From Acidobacteria bacterium SCN 69-37 (GTDB lineage Bacteria > Acidobacteriota > Vicinamibacteria > Vicinamibacterales > SCN-69-37), in contig MEDJ01000010.1 in the NCBI GenBank assembly GCA_001724025.1, positions 75,368 to 139,367 of the forward strand: 64,000 nt of DNA, read 5' to 3'. Both the position numbers and the translations under genes were made by a program. Shown in pieces: positions 57,555-64,000 of this stretch (position 1 is the first letter of the stretch; every line of letters begins with the position of its first letter). The notes beneath the pieces were generated by a model. That model was not told where the DNA came from, did no database searches, and saw only the letters and a list, made by a program, of their open reading frames with translations.

Positions 57555-59075
57555 TCACGGGCGTGGACACCCGGCGGAGGCCACCATCGGATGTTCCTGA
57601 TGTCGGGTATTGTCTTCCGACGCTGATTCCTTGAGCGCCCACTTCGTGGTCGCGGCGACATGCGCCGGGTCGCGACCTGCCGCCAGCGCGAGCGCCCCAG
57701 CGACAGCATTGGCGCGGTCATCGTGTTGGCCGGGCCGATGGTCGATACGATCACGGCCGGCCGAACCGCGACGACGTTCCAGCCCGCGCAGTTCTCGCAA
57801 TAGGTCGGGCAGGTCGAGCAAGCGCACGCGGCCGGCATTCATCAACGGCAAGAGTTCGAGATAGAGACCGGACCGATCCAACGGGCTCGGCGTGTAGGTC
57901 AGGCCATTCACGCGGAAGCCTTCCAGCACAAACCCGGCCGCGAACCGGTCGCCTGTCGTCGAGTTCAATCCGTAGGCGCGCGAGAGGTCTGCACTTTCGG
58001 CAATGACTCCGGACGGATTGAATGGTGGCGTCCACGTTCGCAGGACATCGAGCACCACGCGGTCACCGTCCCGATGCGCAATCGCCTTCGTCCACGCATC
58101 CGAACCGGACCCACTCGCCGGGTCATCGAATGCCACGTAGGCCACGCCGGGCACGCGGGCGCGCTCTCGTGTTCCAGTCTCGACGCTGGCCGCAATCGCA
58201 TCGGCATCAAGGAACGTCGAAACCCCTTGCCGGAACTCGCCCAACACTTCCGAGCGATACGCTTCCGGGTCATCCTGTTGCATGCGCGTCAGGTAGTCGT
58301 GGCCCAACGTGGGATTCATTTCCGGCGCGCTCGCTTGCCACACGAGCGTCGTCGAGTCATCGCGTCCGAAATGCTGCTGATGCAATGCGTGGAGTTCACC
58401 TTCCGGGGCGTAGGGCGACGACAAGATGAGCAGACGGCCGTTCGTGGTCGCGAGCGTGGGGCGAACTGCCCGCAGCATCTCTCGGTCAACGGGTGCGCCC
58501 TCCGAGTTGCGGAAGTAGGCCAATTCCGACAGGACAACGGCACGTGCGCGAATGCCACGCACGGCCGCCGGCGTGCATGGATAGCTGGCCAACGTGACGC
58601 CCGTGCTCAGCGTCAGGTTGTCAACGCGTTCCTGCGTCACGAGAGACTTGAGCAGCGGGACGTCGTCAGATCGAAATGCGGCGCGGGCATAGGCGAGTTG
58701 CGTGCGCAAGCTGGCCCGCGAGTCCTGAGAGATTGATAGTGAGAAGAGGTCCGTGCCATCAGGTTCGGGCGTGGCCGTGATCGCCTCGTAGGCTTGAAAG
58801 GCCGAACCGATGCGGTCTTTCCCGGCCTGACGGCCGACGATGACGACGCCTTGCTTGTGGCCGTCCGGCGGCGGCGCATACACCGTGCGTCCGGTGTGCT
58901 TGCGAAACAGCGTGATGGCGTCAGCCTCCGCGACACCGACAGTATCCAGACTGCGCAGGGGCAGCCCATAGAAGCAGGCGAGAAAGACGCACCACGTCCT
59001 CCACGTCGAGAGGTCTCGAAAGACGGGCAACCCGCCGAGCAAGTTTGGATCGCGAAGGGCGTCGATGATGGTCAC
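57555..59075 (-). CDS. terL: phage terminase large subunit
   Basis: A 506-residue protein from the GTG at 59075 (MTIIDALRDPNLLGGLPVFR). ATPase with a Walker A variant VIVGRQAGKDRIG (Asp instead of Ser/Thr after Lys) and Walker B VVLSELAYF. The RNase H-like nuclease half has VAYVAFDDPASGSGSDAW (catalytic Asp pair) and ends with HDDRANAVAGALALA. It packages DNA into capsids. Unusually it is the last gene before the integrase rather than followed by portal and capsid genes. No small-subunit HTH partner is certain; the gene at 61144 is a candidate. Confidence 0.85.
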   Translation of the reverse strand: MTIIDALRDPNLLGGLPVFRDLSTWRTWCVFLACFYGLPLRSLDTVGVAEADAITLFRKHTGRTVYAPPPDGHKQGVVIVGRQAGKDRIGSAFQAYEAITATPEPDGTDLFSLSISQDSRASLRTQLAYARAAFRSDDVPLLKSLVTQERVDNLTLSTGVTLASYPCTPAAVRGIRARAVVLSELAYFRNSEGAPVDREMLRAVRPTLATTNGRLLILSSPYAPEGELHALHQQHFGRDDSTTLVWQASAPEMNPTLGHDYLTRMQQDDPEAYRSEVLGEFRQGVSTFLDADAIAASVETGTRERARVPGVAYVAFDDPASGSGSDAWTKAIAHRDGDRVVLDVLRTWTPPFNPSGVIAESADLSRAYGLNSTTGDRFAAGFVLEGFRVNGLTYTPSPLDRSGLYLELLPLMNAGRVRLLDLPDLLRELRGLERRRGSAGRDRIDHRPGQHDDRANAVAGALALAAGRDPAHVAATTKWALKESASEDNTRHQEHPMVASAGCPRP

Positions 59076-59102
59076 GGTTCGACTCACTACGTTTCCAGAG
59101 GA

Positions 59103-59138
59103 GCCGCGACGGCGGGAGGCTACCCACACCGTCGCGGC
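59103..59138 (-). other. hairpin just upstream of the terminase start
   Basis: Perfect 10-bp stem (59103-59112 with 59129-59138, 16-nt loop) starting 28 bases upstream of the terminase GTG. It could be an attenuator or a stabilising 5' hairpin. Confidence 0.55.
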
Positions 59139-59308
59139 TTGCGCGCCGCACGGGTGACTAGCCCGTGCCCCTGCCGGTGCGTTGGACGTGGACGAACAAC
59201 GCGCCGCTCCGCGCAAACTTCAAGTTCCGGGGACTCGGAGCGAGGGGAAAGGGCCCCCGCCCCGAGCGACACGCACACGCGCTGCTTTTTCACGTGTCCC
59301 CGGACCGG

Positions 59309-59593
59309 CTACACGCCGGCCGTGCCGATTCCTGTGGACCTACACCGCCGACACGTCGAGGGCAGCAATTCGCGATGCTTCGCTGCGCGTGCTGCGTCAA
59401 CCGCGTCGATCCGAATCGTCGCGCCGCACTGACGACAAATGACATCCCGAACGAATGCCTGAAGAATCCAGCGCACGCGGCGAGCCACTTCCTTCGCGTC
59501 GTCCGCCAGCGCCGCCGGCGTGTGTCTGGTGACGAGTGCAGTCGCCTGCCGCAGAGCCTGCACGTCGCCGTCGTCCTCAACGGCGTGGGTCAC
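59309..59593 (-). CDS. small zinc-ribbon-like protein of the element
   Basis: A 94-residue protein from GTG 59593, which overlaps the previous stop (GTGA). The C-terminal half has ICRQCGATIRIDAVD and LPSTCRRCRSTG, a CxxC...CxxC pair like zinc ribbons. Phage zinc-ribbon proteins of this size often work in transcription or DNA binding; the role here is unknown. Confidence 0.65.
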   Translation of the reverse strand: MTHAVEDDGDVQALRQATALVTRHTPAALADDAKEVARRVRWILQAFVRDVICRQCGATIRIDAVDAARAAKHRELLPSTCRRCRSTGIGTAGV

Positions 59594-60321
59594 CGGGCCG
59601 CCGCCAATTCGGGATGCGCCATCGAGACGGCATGAATCGCAGCGCGCAGTGAGAGCCCGGTCTCTCGGGCGTGGCGCTGACAGAGCGTGTCGAACGTCTC
59701 GCCGGCTCGGGCGCGCAAACTGATCGGCTGCGGTGGCGTCGGCGCGGCCTCTTCGACGCGCTCCATGCCAGACGCCCGCCACGCCGCTGCTGCCTCAGGT
59801 AGTTCCCGCGCGGCCAGCTTCACCGCGTCTGCGAAGCCGTGCTCGGCGGACAGCACACGGACGCGGCCGTCGAACTGTGTTGATAGTGCAATCGTGTCTT
59901 TCATAACCTCTCCCTCTGGTGACATTGATGCCGGCGTGACGAGCCGTTCCGGTGGGGCGGGCCGAAGGTCCGTCGCTCTCGCCCATTGCTTGAGTACGCG
60001 ACCGTCCTGCGTGCGGAGTTGCGCGAAGGCGTCATCGCCGAGTCCGCGCACCTTCACGATCTCGAACACGGCGCCGTCGTGATGGGGCAGCGCATCCTCT
60101 TCGACCATCACGCGCTGGCCGACGTCGGCAAGATGCTTGACGGCCTGAGGACGGTTCACGGGCACCGCGCCCGGTCTGAGCGTCACGCGCCGGCCGACGG
60201 CGGCGAGGTTCGTCACGGCCGACTTCTTCGGCGGTGTCACAGAGGCCTGCCGACGCTTCGCGATCAGGTCGTGAACCCGCGCCATGTCGATCCGCTCCGA
60301 CGAAACGGCGAAGTGATTCAC
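59590..60321 (-). CDS. phage-type protein, unknown
   Basis: A 243-residue protein, MNHFAVSSERIDMARVHDLIA. Start and stop overlap both neighbours (ATGA and GTGA). The C-terminus LRAAIHAVSMAHPELAAAR is reminiscent of the tail of phage scaffold or prohead-associated proteins, but that is weak. No enzymatic motif. Predicted mostly helical. Confidence 0.6.
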   Translation of the reverse strand: MNHFAVSSERIDMARVHDLIAKRRQASVTPPKKSAVTNLAAVGRRVTLRPGAVPVNRPQAVKHLADVGQRVMVEEDALPHHDGAVFEIVKVRGLGDDAFAQLRTQDGRVLKQWARATDLRPAPPERLVTPASMSPEGEVMKDTIALSTQFDGRVRVLSAEHGFADAVKLAARELPEAAAAWRASGMERVEEAAPTPPQPISLRARAGETFDTLCQRHARETGLSLRAAIHAVSMAHPELAAAR

Positions 60322-60965
60322 GATGCTGCTCCCTTCACATCCACCTTGCCGACGCGCTCAATTGCTTGCGCGACCGCGTCATCGCGGCGGCGGTCGAGGC
60401 GAATCGGCGCGTCCTTGTGAAATCGATTGCGCTCGACTCGTTCGACGCGCAGCTTCATCGCGTCCACGATGGCCGACAATGGCGAGAACGGCCGACGAAG
60501 GGCGACGTCGTCGAGTCCCTCGTGCCGCAGACGGGCGGCGTCTCCGCCGAGTTTCTTTTCGAGCGTGAGCGCGAGATTCAGAATCTCGTCGTCTGGCAGA
60601 TTCGCGATGGCGGCGTCCGCGAACGACTGCGCCTCCGCCGTGACTGCCTGATAGGCCGCCAACGCCTGCGTCAGTCGCGCTTCTTCTTCCCGCATACGGT
60701 CGGCTGCCTCTCGATCTTCGGCGTCACGCAATGCCGTCGCCAGCATGTCGAGACGGCGCGTCAATGCGCGCGCCGAATCGTCGAGGTGGGTCCATCGCTG
60801 GGCCGTTGCCTCGTCAGTCGCCGCGTCGAGCGCCACAAGGTCGCGTTGCTGACACGTGACCATCAACTGCTCCTGCGCGGCGGCCATCTGCTCGCGGATA
60901 CTTCCCGCCGGCGGGAACGTGACCGGCCCCCGCCGCCATGATTTCAGCCAATCGATGAATGTCAT
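60318..60965 (-). CDS. phage-type coiled-coil protein, unknown
   Basis: A 215-residue protein, MTFIDWLKSWRRGPVTFPPA. Long helical, charged middle (REEEARLTQALAAYQ; LTLEKKLGGDAARLR) suggests a coiled coil. Start overlaps the preceding stop and its own stop overlaps the next start by ATGA. No family recognised. Confidence 0.6.
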   Translation of the reverse strand: MTFIDWLKSWRRGPVTFPPAGSIREQMAAAQEQLMVTCQQRDLVALDAATDEATAQRWTHLDDSARALTRRLDMLATALRDAEDREAADRMREEEARLTQALAAYQAVTAEAQSFADAAIANLPDDEILNLALTLEKKLGGDAARLRHEGLDDVALRRPFSPLSAIVDAMKLRVERVERNRFHKDAPIRLDRRRDDAVAQAIERVGKVDVKGAAS

Positions 60966-61147
60966 GACTCTTCCTTCTCTGCCTGCAATAGACGCGCCCG
61001 AAGCGTCTGAATCCGTGCCACCAATGCCACCGACTTCGGAGCCGCTGCGTTGTCGGCCTGTGCATCGAGGCGATCGAGTTCGCCTTCAAGTGACGCGATG
61101 TCAGCGCGCAGGATCGACACGTCGAGCCGTTCCACCGTTGCCGTCAT
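60962..61147 (-). CDS. 61-residue helical protein of the element
   Basis: MTATVERLDVSILRADIASL, followed by a strongly heptad-like Leu/Ala helix. Overlaps both neighbours by 4 bases (ATGA on each side), which is the best evidence that it is translated. Confidence 0.55.
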   Translation of the reverse strand: MTATVERLDVSILRADIASLEGELDRLDAQADNAAAPKSVALVARIQTLRARLLQAEKEES

Positions 61148-61713
61148 TCGGTGGTCTCCTTCGCCGCAGCCGCCCGCGCAAGGTAGGCGGCGAGCGACGG
61201 GGCCTGACGCGCCCGGCGGCCGTCGCCAATGTGGCCGGCCAACTTCTCCCAACGGTCGAGCGCTTCCAGCCATCGCGAGAACGTCGAGCGAACCCGGCCC
61301 TTGGCGGTCGTCAGGCCGCGTGTGGCGAGGTCGCTGGCGAGTAAGCGGAGCGTCGTCTCGACTTCGGCGAGGTGACCGATGCGGGCCGCTTCGATGGCCG
61401 AAAGTTCTTCCAATCCACCACGGTCCGAGACGACCTGCGCCTTGAAGTCCGCCACGCTCAGCCGCGTGTCCGGCGGCAACGCGGCCTCGCCACGGTCGCG
61501 GAACGAATACATTCCATGCGTGCGGCGAATCTGGTTGCCGGGAAGCGGATGGCCCTTCACGCACCGCTCGGCGTCGGTCGCGTGTCGGTCGGTCGCGCCA
61601 CACGAGCAGATCGGCGTCGGCGTCTCGACGTCCGGATCTGGCGCAGCGACAACGGCCACGATGCTGAAGACGCACGCCAGCAGCCAGCCGACCGCGAACA
61701 CGTCAACCGACAT
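61144..61713 (-). CDS. phage-type protein with N-terminal span and CSCG motif
   Basis: A 189-residue protein from ATG 61713, AGGAGG six bases upstream. An N-terminal hydrophobic span (VFAVGWLLACVFSIVAVVA) is followed by CSCGATDRHATDAERC and GHPLPGNQIRRTHG. The GNxxRxTHG segment resembles sequences seen in some phage terminase small-subunit-like proteins, but a membrane span would be odd for that role. Assignment tentative. Overlaps the Mom-like gene by 11 bases. Confidence 0.5.
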   Translation of the reverse strand: MSVDVFAVGWLLACVFSIVAVVAAPDPDVETPTPICSCGATDRHATDAERCVKGHPLPGNQIRRTHGMYSFRDRGEAALPPDTRLSVADFKAQVVSDRGGLEELSAIEAARIGHLAEVETTLRLLASDLATRGLTTAKGRVRSTFSRWLEALDRWEKLAGHIGDGRRARQAPSLAAYLARAAAAKETTE

Positions 61714-62395
61714 ACGCAGCCTCCTGAAGATGGAGCGGTCGGATCGGAGTCGCGCCGTCCAGTCCTGCGGGGTTCGCAGGTGCCTGCTCTTTCGACCGCT
61801 TGGGGTAAGGCTGAACACGGGCCTGCAACTGCTCGTGCATGTCGGCGTCGAGCGGCAGGCAATATCGGAACTTCGGCAAGGTCCGCACGTGCCCGGCATC
61901 GGCGGCGACGTGCTGACGCAACCAATCAATCGCCCGCGTGCGATAGCGACTCGTGATCGTGCGCGGATGCACCAGCCGGCCGTTCAAGCGAATCAGCGAC
62001 TCGCGGGCGGTCGTTCCGAGATAGAGCCAGCCGCACGCCTGATACAGCGTGCCGACGTGATCGTGTTCCGGGTCTGCGTAGCTGACGACGAGGCGCAATC
62101 CGGGACTCTGCCGACGCAGCAGCCTGACCGCCAGAGCAACGACCTTCGATGTCGGAGCCTGATGCGGACCAAGGGCCACGCGACAGAGTTCAACGACCTC
62201 GGACTGTTCCAGCCCGAACGGCGACCCGATGGCGTTGGACGCACCACGGCCGAACACGACCGCGCCACAGAACAGGCCGCCCTCCCAGACACCCAGACAG
62301 ACGAGCCGGCCTGACGGCATCGAACGGCTGTAGTGCCAAGCCTTGACCGCGAACGCTGCCGCGTCCCGGCTACAGAAGTCGAGGCGCAGGTTCAC
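61703..62395 (-). CDS. Mom-like DNA modification protein
   Basis: A 230-residue GNAT-fold protein starting at GTG 62395, which overlaps the ParB-like stop (GTGA). Family signatures: AVKAWHYSRSMPSGRLV, CLGVWEGGLFCGAVVFG, ELCRVALGPHQAPTSKVV and LRLVVSYADPEHDHVGT with YQACGWLYLG. In phage Mu, Mom converts adenine to N6-methylcarbamoyl-adenine and shields phage DNA from restriction. Here it probably does the same for the element; the chemistry is inferred from homology. It sits in a chain of coupled genes. Confidence 0.8.
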   Translation of the reverse strand: MNLRLDFCSRDAAAFAVKAWHYSRSMPSGRLVCLGVWEGGLFCGAVVFGRGASNAIGSPFGLEQSEVVELCRVALGPHQAPTSKVVALAVRLLRRQSPGLRLVVSYADPEHDHVGTLYQACGWLYLGTTARESLIRLNGRLVHPRTITSRYRTRAIDWLRQHVAADAGHVRTLPKFRYCLPLDADMHEQLQARVQPYPKRSKEQAPANPAGLDGATPIRPLHLQEAAYVG

Positions 62396-62961
62396 GATGT
62401 CACCGCCTGTCTGCACGTGCAGGTCGAACAGTGAGGCTGTAGTTCGTCAAGACGGTGCTCGGCTTCGACGGGCTCGAATCGGGGCACGGGCGCATCACTG
62501 CCGAGCAGGTCCGCCAGTTCAGCCGGTGCGAAGAACGACGCGAGGTCGAGACCCGCCTCGGCGTCAGCCTTCAACTGGTCAAGGTTCCATGTCGCCAGTT
62601 CCGCCGCGCGGTTGTCGGCCAAGGCAAGGGCGCGCTTCTGTTCGGGCGACAGACCTCGACGACGAACGGCAATCAGTTCATGGCCGCTGGCCTCGACGAT
62701 GCGGACCTGTTCGATGCCGGCCTCGGCTGCGGCTTCGACCGTGGCGTTACCCGCGAGTACGACGCCGTCCTCGTCGATGACAATCGACCGGGCTGCGCCG
62801 ACGTGCTGGAGCGAATCGGCAATCATGCCGACGTTCCGCGCATTGTGCTCGCGTCGGTTCTCCGGGTCGGACGTCAGGTCGCGCAGGTGCGCCGTGACCG
62901 TCCGATGTTCGGACGTCGCGCCGTCGTCTGGTGGAACGGTCGGCATGGTTGGGTCGGTCAT
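62392..62961 (-). CDS. ParB N-terminal-domain protein
   Basis: A 189-residue protein. Core: VTAHLRDLTSDPENRREHNARN, then SIVIDEDGVVLAGNATVEAA (the ParB Box I-like GNxxxEAA) and the ELIAVRRRGLSPEQKRALAL region. It lacks the HTH and C-terminal dimer domain of chromosomal ParB. This is the phage-type ParB/Srx-fold nuclease or CTPase-like form commonly next to DNA modification genes. Stop overlaps the Mom-like gene. Confidence 0.8.
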   Translation of the reverse strand: MTDPTMPTVPPDDGATSEHRTVTAHLRDLTSDPENRREHNARNVGMIADSLQHVGAARSIVIDEDGVVLAGNATVEAAAEAGIEQVRIVEASGHELIAVRRRGLSPEQKRALALADNRAAELATWNLDQLKADAEAGLDLASFFAPAELADLLGSDAPVPRFEPVEAEHRLDELQPHCSTCTCRQAVTS

Positions 62962-63083
62962 GGTCGAGCCTCGTAGAGAACTGTCGAAGACAGGCCAGTG
63001 GTCGCAGGCGTGAGCCGGAAGGCTGTATTCCGATACAGCGCAAAACGCTGGAAAACGCCGGCAAAGACGGTCATTTCGGCGGC

Positions 63084-63101
63084 AGCTAACAGAAAGCTAA
63101 C
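63084..63101 (-). repeat. GTTAGCT-type tandem heptamer, copy 2
   Basis: Minus strand reads GTTAGCT TTCT GTTAGCT, same 11-bp period as at 55951-55968. It lies about 120 bases upstream of the ParB-like start. Confidence 0.55.
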
Positions 63102-63417
63102 CAACAGGTTCAACGCCGAAACGCCGTGAAAACAAGCACTTTTCGCGTGCTCTGGTGCTAGCCGACCGCACAGTCGGCCGGCCTCACGGGCCGAACGGCT
63201 GAGAACCACCGGCATGCTGGACAGGGCCGTTTCGCGAGCCCCATCAGGCATTCCGACCGATGAACGTCGGAGAGGATTCGAGAAGATATCTGTCACTTCC
63301 CGGGAGTCGCCGTGTCCGTCGTTCGTCTCGCCCCCTTCCCCCCGGACGGCATGGATGAGAGCCGGCATGGAGGGTGTGGAGGGTTCGAGTCTCACTTCCA
63401 TGTTTTTGCTCCACTCG

Positions 63418-63429
63418 CTCTCATGAGAG
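63418..63429. promoter_or_regulatory. 12-bp palindrome, operator-like
   Basis: CTCTCATGAGAG is a perfect palindrome in an A+T-richer stretch, just downstream of the primase gene end and upstream of the ParB-like gene. Could be a repressor site; no binding partner identified. Confidence 0.4.
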
Positions 63430-63496
63430 AAAACCGGGAAATGGACACCAACCCTCCATTTGTTCGAGAAAACCCTCAACAGGCCTCCATGCACCA

Positions 63497-64000
63497 TCAC
63501 GACGCCCGCTTTCTGAGGCCGCGATAGACCCGTCCGGCGGCAGTGTCGCGTCGTTCGAACCGCTCGGCCATGCGCCGGCCGAAGGAGGTGTTCGTCAGGC
63601 GCTCGTCGCGCGTGAGCCCCTGCGCCACACACCATGTCTCGTAGGCGAAGAAGGCATCCTTCGCTCTGATCTCGGCCGTGTCGGCGAGGACACACATGTC
63701 CTTGAGAAAGCCGGCGAGCGGGTCCGAATCCTGCTCGTACTCGTGCGTGGCGGCGAGGACGACGGGTGGTGGTTGAAGACCGCGCTTCTGCCAGTCCAGA
63801 CATCCGCGAACCAGCCACGCGAGGATGGCGGGCGATTCTGCGGCGAGTTCGTCCGACAATGCCGGGTTGAGGGCGAAGCGCTGCGTGAAGGGAATCAGAC
63901 GGAGACGCCGCCAAAAGCCGTAGCTGTCGTCACGAACGACAGGTTTGTGATTGACGCTCAGCCAATACTTGCCCGCCGGTTCGAACGTGAAGAACTCGCC
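63497..64000 (-). CDS. D5/P4-type primase-helicase, C-terminal part
   Basis: Frame open to the window edge; 167 residues of the C-terminus visible. EFFTFEPAGKYWLSVNHKPV and WRRLRLIPFTQRF are the strong signature of phage/plasmid D5_N/primase-helicases (P4 alpha-like), followed by AILAWLVRGCLDWQKRGL and YEQDSDPLAGFLKDMC. These proteins start replication of satellites and phages. The helicase core and any primase domain lie outside. The ALSDELAAESPAILAW link is shorter than the usual sequence at this point. Confidence 0.88.
   Translation of the reverse strand, partial: GEFFTFEPAGKYWLSVNHKPVVRDDSYGFWRRLRLIPFTQRFALNPALSDELAAESPAILAWLVRGCLDWQKRGLQPPPVVLAATHEYEQDSDPLAGFLKDMCVLADTAEIRAKDAFFAYETWCVAQGLTRDERLTNTSFGRRMAERFERRDTAAGRVYRGLRKRAS

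Larger units (their letters stand above)
62962..63496. other. 535-bp intergenic region between primase and ParB-like gene
   Basis: No gene that I can support. It holds the GTTAGCT copy at 63084-63101, a short hairpin (AGCAC at 63135-63139 with GTGCT at 63147-63151) that may end the primase transcript, ATGGAGGGT-type repeats (63367-63384, reversed at 63451-63459), and the palindrome at 63418-63429. It is a candidate control or origin region. Confidence 0.6.
55815..64000 (-). mobile_element. integrated phage-like element, right end outside window
   Basis: All genes from the integrase at 56033 to the cut primase at 64000 are on the minus strand and phage-type: integrase, terminase large subunit, five small coupled genes, Mom-like protein, ParB-like protein and D5/P4-like primase-helicase. 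A tRNA-3'-like junction is at 55815-55833. G+C is lower than in the host part. No capsid, portal, protease or tail gene is visible within the 8.2 kb, but the right end is unseen. It could be a satellite (PICI-like) or the end of a prophage. Confidence 0.8.

Noticed and set aside
57208-57642. Minus-strand frame spanning the int-terminase gap
   Set aside because: No start signal, mixed composition, overlaps the terminase 3' end, and no recognisable motif. Structured non-coding DNA is a better explanation.
63214-63426. 70-residue plus-strand frame in the primase-ParB gap
   Set aside because: No ribosome-binding site, no motif, and the only gene on the plus strand of an otherwise single-direction element.
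62958-63914. Minus-strand open frame covering the primase end and the intergenic region
   Set aside because: It uses a different frame from the primase, where the D5 signature is obvious, and has no consistent domain.

Overview
The window is about 69% G+C, tightly packed bacterial chromosome. Gene content suggests an acidobacterium, probably of the Vicinamibacteria type. Pointers are a VWFA-related Acidobacterial-type protein, a CBM9/DUF5916 outer-membrane protein, M28 peptidase, secreted beta/gamma-crystallin repeats and an ordinary Gram-negative outer membrane (TonB receptor). This assignment is inference from family distribution; no rRNA is present to confirm it.

Layout. 1-8.3 kb: the end of an SDR gene, a YfhO-like polytopic membrane protein, a helicase-exonuclease pair resembling MrfA-MrfB (DNA repair), ribosomal protein L31 and an aldo/keto reductase. 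8.3-12 kb: a PadR remnant, an M28 peptidase with a small membrane protein, and a three-domain crystallin-like secreted protein. 12-18 kb: the classical proteostasis cluster tig-clpP-clpX-lon, ending in a strong intrinsic terminator, then tRNA-Leu. 18-28.6 kb: DUF5916 protein, WYL regulator, glutamate dehydrogenase, peroxiredoxin-pdxH-LOG run, truA, and a [2Fe-2S] ferredoxin followed 3 nt later by a radical SAM enzyme. 28.7-38 kb: a six-hairpin glycosidase-like protein, a Gdx/SugE guanidinium exporter with ACGR-loop hairpins in its leader, a CPA1 antiporter with its TrkA-type regulatory subunit, an FNR-like reductase, a GH15 enzyme, and tRNA-Lys, tRNA-Arg(CCG) and tRNA-Arg(TCG). 38-55.6 kb: assorted single genes, gluQ and a cardiolipin-synthase-like enzyme, a ZnuD-like His-rich TonB receptor with a small Cys protein, two GT-C-like membrane proteins, two PilZ proteins and a Fic enzyme.

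55.8 kb to the right edge is an integrated element, all on the minus strand. Transcription order is D5/P4-type primase-helicase (cut by the window edge), ParB-like protein, Mom-like DNA modification protein, five small genes linked by start/stop overlaps, terminase large subunit, and tyrosine integrase. A tRNA-3'-end-like sequence marks the probable left junction. No capsid, portal or tail gene lies in the roughly 8 kb visible. This makes a phage satellite or a compact prophage carrying a Mom-type anti-restriction modification the most interesting feature.

Two families of dispersed intergenic repeats recur across the host part: 20-22-nt palindromes centred on CTGAAG/CTTCAG, and GC-rich GGCGGGGAGG-type sequences that twice start directly after a stop codon.
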